Assembly: GCF_050268245.1 (NCBI RefSeq)
Contig: NZ_JBNNGK010000028.1
Location: 1-25,700 of the forward strand
Source: JBNNGK01 sp050268245
GTDB taxonomy: Bacteria; Pseudomonadota; Gammaproteobacteria; Enterobacterales; Enterobacteriaceae
DNA length: 25,700 bases
Direction of reading: 5' to 3'
This document shows positions 21,641-25,700 of the stretch, piece after piece; the first letter of the stretch is position 1; each line of letters starts with the position of its first letter. The notes beneath the pieces are model-generated. The model worked only from the letters and a program-made list of their open reading frames with translations, was not told where the DNA came from and made no database searches. The position numbers and the translations under genes are program-made.

Positions 21641-22465
21641 TTATTTTTTGCTACGGCGACGTACGATGAACTTATCAGTACGCTTGTTGCTACGGGTCTT
21701 CTTACCTTTGGTCTGAACGCCCCACGGAGTTACCGGGTGCTTACCAAAGTTACGACCTTCACCACCACCGTGCGGGTGATCTACCGGGTTCATCGCCGTA
21801 CCGCGAACGGTAGGACGAACACCACGCCAACGTGCAGCACCTGCTTTACCCAGAACGCGAAGCATATGTTCAGCGTTACCGACTTCACCCAGGGTGGCGC
21901 GGCAATCAACTGGAACTTTACGCATTTCGCCAGAGCGCAGACGCAGAGTTACGTAGGAACCATCACGTGCAACGATCTGAACGTAGGCACCAGCAGAACG
22001 CGCCATCTGGCCGCCTTTACCGGGTTTCATTTCTACGTTGTGAACCGTTGAACCGACTGGGATGTTACGCATTGGCAGGGTGTTACCTACCTTGATCGCA
22101 GCATCAACACCAGATTGGATCTGGTCACCAGCTTTCAGGCCTTTCGGCGCCAGGATGTAACGGCGTTCGCCGTCTTTGTACAGAACCAGCGCGATGTTCG
22201 CGGAACGGTTCGGATCGTACTCCAGACGCTCAACCACTGCAGGCACACCGTCTTTGTTGCGTTTGAAGTCAACCAGACGATAATGTTGCTTGTGGCCACC
22301 ACCGATATGACGGGTGGTGATACGGCCATTGTTGTTACGACCACCGCTTTTGCTCAGTTTTTCCAGCAGCGGGGCATAAGGTTTACCCTTGTGCAGCTCA
22401 GGGTTAACCACTTTAACAACGTGGCGACGACCCGGAGATGTAGGTTTACATTTAACAATTGCCAT
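21641..22465 (-). CDS. rplB: 50S ribosomal protein L2
   Basis: L2 is among the oldest ribosomal proteins and is needed for subunit association and peptidyl transfer. The 274-aa sequence begins MAIVKCKPTSPGRRHVVKV. The C-terminal signature VDHPHGGGEGRNFGKHPVTPWG includes the conserved histidine close to the catalytic centre. It lies 18 bp after rplW. Confidence 0.99.
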   Translation of the reverse strand: MAIVKCKPTSPGRRHVVKVVNPELHKGKPYAPLLEKLSKSGGRNNNGRITTRHIGGGHKQHYRLVDFKRNKDGVPAVVERLEYDPNRSANIALVLYKDGERRYILAPKGLKAGDQIQSGVDAAIKVGNTLPMRNIPVGSTVHNVEMKPGKGGQMARSAGAYVQIVARDGSYVTLRLRSGEMRKVPVDCRATLGEVGNAEHMLRVLGKAGAARWRGVRPTVRGTAMNPVDHPHGGGEGRNFGKHPVTPWGVQTKGKKTRSNKRTDKFIVRRRSKK

Positions 22466-22483
22466 TGTTCTTACTCCTCCGAC

Positions 22484-22786
22484 TTACTCTGCGCCGCCGA
22501 TGAAGTCCAGGTTCTGGCCTTCTTTCAGGGTGACGTAAGCTTTTTTCCAGTCGCTACGACGACCAACACGCTGACCGTGACGTTTCACTTTCCCTTTAAC
22601 TACCAGGGTGTTCACGTCTTCGACTTCGACTTCAAACAGTTTCTGCACTGCAGCTTTGATTTCTGCTTTGGTCGCGTCTTTGGCAACTTTGAGAACGATG
22701 GTGTTGCTTTTTTCCATCGCAGCGGATGCTTTTTCAGATACGTGCGGTGCACGCAGCACTTTCAGCAAACGTTCTTCACGGATCAT
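22484..22786 (-). CDS. rplW: 50S ribosomal protein L23
   Basis: L23 surrounds the tunnel exit and is the docking site for trigger factor and SRP. The 100-aa protein begins MIREERLLKVLRAPHVSEKA. It keeps the exposed glutamate in the VSEKA segment (E18), known in E. coli to contact trigger factor. Its ATG overlaps the rplD stop in ATGA. Confidence 0.99.
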   Translation of the reverse strand: MIREERLLKVLRAPHVSEKASAAMEKSNTIVLKVAKDATKAEIKAAVQKLFEVEVEDVNTLVVKGKVKRHGQRVGRRSDWKKAYVTLKEGQNLDFIGGAE

Positions 22787-23388
22787 GCCAGCATCTCCTC
22801 AACTTGCTTCACAGCATCAGCAGTCATAACCACTTTGTCGAAGGCGATCAGGCTTACTGGATCGATACCTGCTACATCGCGCACATCAACCTTGTACAGG
22901 TTGCGAGCGGCCAGGAACAGATTCTCGTCGACTTCGCCGGTTACAATCAGCACGTCTTCCAGGGCCATATCTTTCAGTTTCTGTGCCAGCAGCTTAGTTT
23001 TAGGCGCTTCTACAGAGAACTTTTCGACAACGATCAGACGATCTTGACGTACCAGTTCGGACAGGATGCTTTTCAGCGCGCCGCGGTACATCTTCTTGTT
23101 AACTTTCTGACTGTGGTCTTGTGGCTTAGCAGCGAAGGTTACACCACCGGAACGCCAGATTGGGCTCTTCACAGAACCTGCACGCGCACGGCCAGTACCT
23201 TTCTGGCGCCACGGTTTTTTACCGGAACCAGTTACTTCAGCACGGGTCTTCTGAGCACGAGTACCTTGACGGGCACCTGCTGCATAAGCAACAACAACCT
23301 GGTGTACCAGCGCTTCGTTGAAATCACGACCGAAGGTAGTTTCGGAAACAGTCAGCGCGCTTTGCGCGTCTTTCAATACTAATTCCAT
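22783..23388 (-). CDS. rplD: 50S ribosomal protein L4
   Basis: L4 extends a loop into the tunnel constriction and is also the autogenous regulator of the S10 operon, acting on both transcription and translation through the leader before rpsJ. The 201-aa sequence includes the tunnel loop (about 50-90, RAEVTGSGKKPWRQKGTGRARAGSVKSPIWRSGG). The ribosome-internal loop and the globular domain are intact. It overlaps rplW by 4 bp and follows rplC by 10 bp. Confidence 0.99.
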   Translation of the reverse strand: MELVLKDAQSALTVSETTFGRDFNEALVHQVVVAYAAGARQGTRAQKTRAEVTGSGKKPWRQKGTGRARAGSVKSPIWRSGGVTFAAKPQDHSQKVNKKMYRGALKSILSELVRQDRLIVVEKFSVEAPKTKLLAQKLKDMALEDVLIVTGEVDENLFLAARNLYKVDVRDVAGIDPVSLIAFDKVVMTADAVKQVEEMLA

Positions 23389-23398
23389 TGCTATCCCC

Positions 23399-24028
23399 TT
23401 ACGCCTTCACAGCTGGTTTAACGATCAGGTTGCCACCGGTTGCGCCCGGTACAGCACCCTTAACCAGCAGCAGGTTGCGCTCAGCGTCAACACGTACTAC
23501 GTCCAGGCTTTGAACGGTTACGCGCTCATCACCCAGGTGGCCAGCCATTTTCTTGCCTTTGAACACTTTGCCCGGAGTCTGGTTTTGACCGATAGAACCC
23601 GGAACACGGTGAGACAAGGAGTTACCGTGGGTAGCATCTTGGGTACGGAAGTTCCAGCGCTTTACAGTGCCAGCAAAACCTTTACCTTTAGAAGTACCGG
23701 TAACGTCGACTTTTTTAACGTCAGCGAAGATTTCTACGCTGATTTCTTGACCTGCAGAGAACTCTTGACCTTCTTCAAGGCGGAATTCCCACAGACCACG
23801 GCCAGCTTCAACGCCAGCTTTAGCGAAATGACCCGCTTCCGGTTTGGTCACACGGTTAGCTTTTTTGCTACCGGTAGTGACCTGGATCGCGCGGTATCCG
23901 TCGTTGTCCAGGTTTTTAACCTGAGTCACGCGGTTCGCTTCAATTTCGATTACGGTTACTGGGATAGAAACGCCATCTTCAGTGAAGATACGAGTCATAC
24001 CCACTTTTTTACCGACTAAACCAATCAT
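23399..24028 (-). CDS. rplC: 50S ribosomal protein L3
   Basis: L3 is an assembly-initiating protein whose loop reaches the peptidyl transferase centre. The 209-aa sequence starts MIGLVGKKVGMTRIFTEDG. Q150 in GSIGQNQTPGKV is the residue methylated by PrmB in E. coli. It is second in the S10 operon, 32 bp after rpsJ. Confidence 0.99.
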   Translation of the reverse strand: MIGLVGKKVGMTRIFTEDGVSIPVTVIEIEANRVTQVKNLDNDGYRAIQVTTGSKKANRVTKPEAGHFAKAGVEAGRGLWEFRLEEGQEFSAGQEISVEIFADVKKVDVTGTSKGKGFAGTVKRWNFRTQDATHGNSLSHRVPGSIGQNQTPGKVFKGKKMAGHLGDERVTVQSLDVVRVDAERNLLLVKGAVPGATGGNLIVKPAVKA

Positions 24029-24060
24029 TGTTTCAACCTCTCAATCGCTCAATGACCTGA

Positions 24061-24372
24061 TTAACCCAGGCTGATCTGCACGTCTACACCGGCAGCCAGA
24101 TCCAGACGCATCAGAGCATCAACGGTTTTCTCGGTTGGCTCAACGATGTCAACCAGACGCTTGTGAGTGCGAATTTCGTACTGATCACGCGCATCTTTGT
24201 TGACGTGCGGAGAGATCAGAACGGTAAAACGCTCTTTGCGAGTTGGCAGCGGGATCGGACCACGGACTTGCGCACCAGTGCGCTTAGCAGTCTCGACGAT
24301 TTCCGCGGTTGATTGATCGATAAGACGATGATCAAACGCTTTCAGGCGGATACGGATTCTTTGGTTCTGCAT
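24061..24372 (-). CDS. rpsJ: 30S ribosomal protein S10 (NusE)
   Basis: S10 is a 30S head protein and, free of the ribosome, binds NusB for rrn antitermination and NusG for transcription-translation coupling. The 103-aa protein begins [44 protein letters not shown]. It is the first gene of the S10 operon and lies behind a leader of about 180 nt that contains the L4-responsive hairpins. Confidence 0.99.
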
Positions 24373-24556
24373 GAGACCAGAGCTCCAATTATTTATAAAC
24401 GTAAATGATTACTCCTCGCACCCATTTCGATTGATGGGGGAGTGTAATCGTCAACATATAACTCCCATATCGGGAGTATTGTTCGAAGAGCAAAACGTAC
24501 CTGCCCAACGACTGATTCGCTAAAATCAGACCTACCAAGATTAGGTAAGCCCGCGC
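24373..24556 (-). promoter_or_regulatory. S10 operon leader with L4-responsive hairpins
   Basis: The minus-strand leader contains a hairpin ACTCCC/GGGAGT (24461-24466 with 24472-24477). A longer one is GATTAC/GTAATC (24407-24412 with 24444-24449) with inner pairing CCCAT/ATGGG (24421-24425 with 24434-24438). AT-rich DNA and the rpsJ ribosome site follow (TTGGAG). Position and order match the hairpins of the E. coli S10 leader, where L4 stabilises a paused RNA polymerase and blocks rpsJ translation. Confidence 0.82.
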
Positions 24557-24584
24557 ATTATACGCAAAATGAGCACATAAGCAA
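24557..24584 (-). promoter_or_regulatory. S10 operon promoter
   Basis: On the minus strand TTGCTT (24579-24584), a 16-bp spacer and a perfect TATAAT (24557-24562) are followed by the GC-rich discriminator GCGCGGG, typical of promoters subject to stringent control. It is the only strong promoter between bfr and rpsJ. The stretch 24585-24735 behind it holds no convincing gene, only a hairpin after bfr. Confidence 0.9.
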
Positions 24585-24685
24585 GCCGCAGATGGAAATC
24601 TGTTCAGAATATCGTTACTTTTAATCTGGAGTTGTGTTGGCAATAGAAATGAAACACAAAGGGAGGGCTTACGATGGGATTATCA

Positions 24686-24726
24686 ACCCACCCTACCGAT
24701 GATTAGATTGCACCGGTAGGGGCGGT
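24686..24726. other. long imperfect hairpin downstream of bfr
   Basis: CCCTACCG (24691-24698) pairs with CGGTAGGG (24714-24721). After a 2-base mismatch the outer ACC/GGT (24686-24688 with 24724-24726) pairs too. It begins 10 bp after the bfr stop. Neither strand has a clean T-run, so it is either a non-canonical bfr terminator or a 3' stabilising structure. Confidence 0.5.
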
Positions 24727-24735
24727 AGATAGAAA

Positions 24736-25215
24736 TCAGTCTTTACGCTCTGACACCTGCGCTTGCGCATAATTTTGTATGCCTAACCGCTGGATCAGGT
24801 CTAGCTCTGTTTCCAACCAATCAATATGTTCTTCTTCATCGGCTAAGACACTAATCATCAAATCACGGCTGACATAATCATGGATAGAGTCGGCATAGGC
24901 GATGCCTTCGCGGAGGTCTTTGGCGCCCTGTAATTCCAACGCCAGGTCGGATCTCAGCATCTCCTCAATATCTTCGCCGATATTCAGTTTGCCAAGGTCT
25001 TGCAGATTAGGGAGGCCTTCCAGGAATAGGATTCGTTCAATGTAGCGATCGGCATGCTTCATTTCATCGATCGACTCGTGATATTCCTTGTCATTGAGGC
25101 GCATCAATCCCCAATTTTTGAACATACGTGCATGCAGAAAATATTGGTTAATCGCGACCAGCTCGTTACCGAGCAGTTTGTTAAGGTGCGCAATAATTTT
25201 TTTATCGCCTTTCAT
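24736..25215 (-). CDS. bfr: bacterioferritin (haem-containing iron store)
   Basis: Bfr forms a hollow 24-subunit shell that oxidises Fe2+ and stores ferric mineral, with haem between subunit pairs. The 159-aa four-helix protein has M52 as haem ligand. The full di-iron ferroxidase set is E18, E51, H54, E94, E127 and H130 (KHAD, DEEEHIDW), so it should be active. TAGGAGG lies upstream of the ATG. Its partner bfd lies 74 bp upstream on the same strand, and a separate promoter precedes bfr. Confidence 0.99.
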   Translation of the reverse strand: MKGDKKIIAHLNKLLGNELVAINQYFLHARMFKNWGLMRLNDKEYHESIDEMKHADRYIERILFLEGLPNLQDLGKLNIGEDIEEMLRSDLALELQGAKDLREGIAYADSIHDYVSRDLMISVLADEEEHIDWLETELDLIQRLGIQNYAQAQVSERKD

Positions 25216-25242
25216 AAGCTATTCCTCCTAGCCAGTTCTAAC

Positions 25243-25270
25243 AGTGTAGAAGCTGTAAGCCAAGAGTCAA
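25243..25270 (-). promoter_or_regulatory. bfr promoter
   Basis: On the minus strand TTGACT (25265-25270), a 16-bp spacer and TACACT (25243-25248) end 27 bp before the bfr start. It allows bfr to be made without bfd. A small AT-rich hairpin (25272-25288) lies immediately upstream of the -35. Confidence 0.6.
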
Positions 25271-25271
25271 A

Positions 25272-25288
25272 AAATAACCTTGTTATTT
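25272..25288 (-). terminator. small AT-rich hairpin between bfd and bfr
   Basis: AAATAAC (25272-25278) and GTTATTT (25282-25288) pair over 3 nt directly after the bfd stop. On the minus strand it runs into TTTTTTGA. The stem is short and AT-rich, so at most a weak terminator or attenuator. Confidence 0.45.
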
Positions 25289-25289
25289 A

Positions 25290-25484
25290 TTAGGCAACTT
25301 CATGCATATGAATAATGGTTGCGCGCTCCTCCATCATAATCTGCCTTGCCTGACGAATACACTTCCCACAATCAGTGCCAATGGGTACTAAGTCACGTAA
25401 TTGCTTCATAGTATGTGGGTTGTGCTGACGGACCGCTTTGCGAATAGCGCTGTCAGTCACGGCATTACATAGGCATACGTACAT
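25290..25484 (-). CDS. bfd: bacterioferritin-associated ferredoxin
   Basis: Bfd binds bacterioferritin and passes electrons from ferredoxin reductase to the mineral core, releasing Fe2+. The 64-aa protein begins MYVCLCNAVTD. Its [2Fe-2S] ligands are C4, C6, C39 and C42 (DCGKC), the unusual BFD-type spacing. It precedes bfr. In the family bfd expression rises under iron starvation while bfr rises with iron, which fits separate promoters. Confidence 0.98.
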   Translation of the reverse strand: MYVCLCNAVTDSAIRKAVRQHNPHTMKQLRDLVPIGTDCGKCIRQARQIMMEERATIIHMHEVA

Positions 25485-25513
25485 ATGGGACTCACTTCTT
25501 AACCAGTTAAGTA

Positions 25514-25542
25514 AGTCTAAATGGGAATGCTTTTAATTTCAA
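25514..25542 (-). promoter_or_regulatory. bfd promoter with palindrome over the -35
   Basis: On the minus strand TTGAAA (25537-25542), a 17-bp spacer and TAGACT (25514-25519) end 29 bp before bfd. A perfect palindrome TTAATT-GA-AATTAA (25533-25546) covers the -35 and could be an operator. Fur or IscR control is plausible from bfd biology, but the palindrome does not match the Fur consensus well. Confidence 0.6.
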
Positions 25543-25570
25543 TTAAGATTCACGAGAATTACATAAAAAA

Positions 25571-25588
25571 AGGGCACCGAAGTGCCCT
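25571..25588 (-). terminator. tuf terminator with UUCG tetraloop
   Basis: AGGGCAC and GTGCCCT (25582-25588 with 25571-25577 on the minus strand) close a C(UUCG)G tetraloop and are followed by seven T. It begins 28 bp after the tuf stop, a strong intrinsic terminator. Confidence 0.95.
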
Positions 25589-25616
25589 CTTTACTACGTT
25601 GTAAAATTATCAGCGA

Positions 25617-25700
25617 TTAAGCGATAACTTTAGCAACAACACCCGCGCCTACGGTACGGCCGCCTTCACGGATTGCGAAACGCAGACCGTCGTCCATCGC
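25617..25700 (-). CDS. tuf: elongation factor Tu, C-terminal fragment (gene continues past the right edge)
   Basis: The last 27 codons and stop are present, reading AMDDGLRFAIREGGRTVGAG then VVAKVIA. This is the C-terminus of EF-Tu domain 3. EF-Tu is the GTPase that delivers aminoacyl-tRNA to the ribosome. The final VIA replaces the VLG seen in E. coli. By gene order this should be the tufA copy behind rpsL-rpsG-fusA, but the upstream genes are outside the window. Confidence 0.96.
   Translation of the reverse strand, partial: AMDDGLRFAIREGGRTVGAGVVAKVIA

Noticed and set aside
22115..23047. Plus-strand open frame of about 310 codons antisense to rplB, rplW and rplD
   Set aside because: It lies entirely opposite highly conserved ribosomal genes, has no ribosome site and no family-like pattern. 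Strong codon bias in ribosomal genes commonly keeps antisense frames open.
23318..24019. Plus-strand open frame of 233 codons antisense to rplC
   Set aside because: A shadow of rplC, with phenylalanine- and serine-rich translation typical of reversed lysine and glutamate codons. No promoter or ribosome site.
1..25700. Mobile elements, CRISPR, phage or defence genes, and novel gene clusters
   Set aside because: Every substantial coding region is a recognised core gene in conserved order, and gaps are short and explained by promoters, leaders and terminators. I saw no direct repeats, integrase-like genes or composition breaks.

Overview
The window is a stretch of chromosomal housekeeping DNA from a gammaproteobacterium of the order Enterobacterales. 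Protein lengths, gene order and leader RNAs all match the E. coli segment running from an rrn operon through yrdA, aroE and the S10/spc/alpha ribosomal protein operons to tuf. Details such as the MscL sequence, the EF-Tu C-terminus ending in VIA and the lack of yrdB suggest a Yersiniaceae-like genome (Serratia/Yersinia/Rahnella relatives). That placement is tentative. No mobile elements, CRISPR arrays, tRNAs or pseudogenes were found.

Layout: (1) 1-175 carries the tandem P1/P2 promoters of an rRNA operon that is transcribed leftwards out of the window. (2) 341-883 is yrdA (+), convergent with a leftward tsaC operon: dprA, smg, yrdD, tsaC, aroE. (3) 4585-8852 is a rightward cluster: def, fmt, rsmB, trkA. 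(4) 8995-9405 is mscL (+), facing leftward arfA. arfA lies behind the coupled pair yhdN-zntR. (5) 10657-24590 holds three leftward ribosomal protein operons. S10 is rpsJ to rpsQ, spc is rplN to rpmJ, and alpha is rpsM to rplQ including rpoA. (6) 24736-25484 is bfr and bfd (leftward). (7) The right edge holds the last 27 codons of a tuf gene and its terminator.

The genes mostly serve protein synthesis. They supply 27 ribosomal proteins, RNA polymerase alpha, SecY, EF-Tu, initiator tRNA formylation (fmt), nascent chain deformylation (def), 16S rRNA methylation (rsmB), the t6A tRNA modification step (tsaC) and rescue of stalled ribosomes (arfA). The accessory functions are shikimate synthesis, K+ uptake control, osmotic safety release, zinc sensing and iron storage with its release ferredoxin.

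I found no undescribed system. The most informative signals are RNA-level controls. These are a perfect 16-bp hairpin inside the arfA reading frame (non-stop mRNA control), a compensated variant of the S4-binding alpha leader, the S10 leader hairpins, the S8 site at rplE, and promoter/hairpin overlaps at bfd-bfr and at the S10/spc junction.
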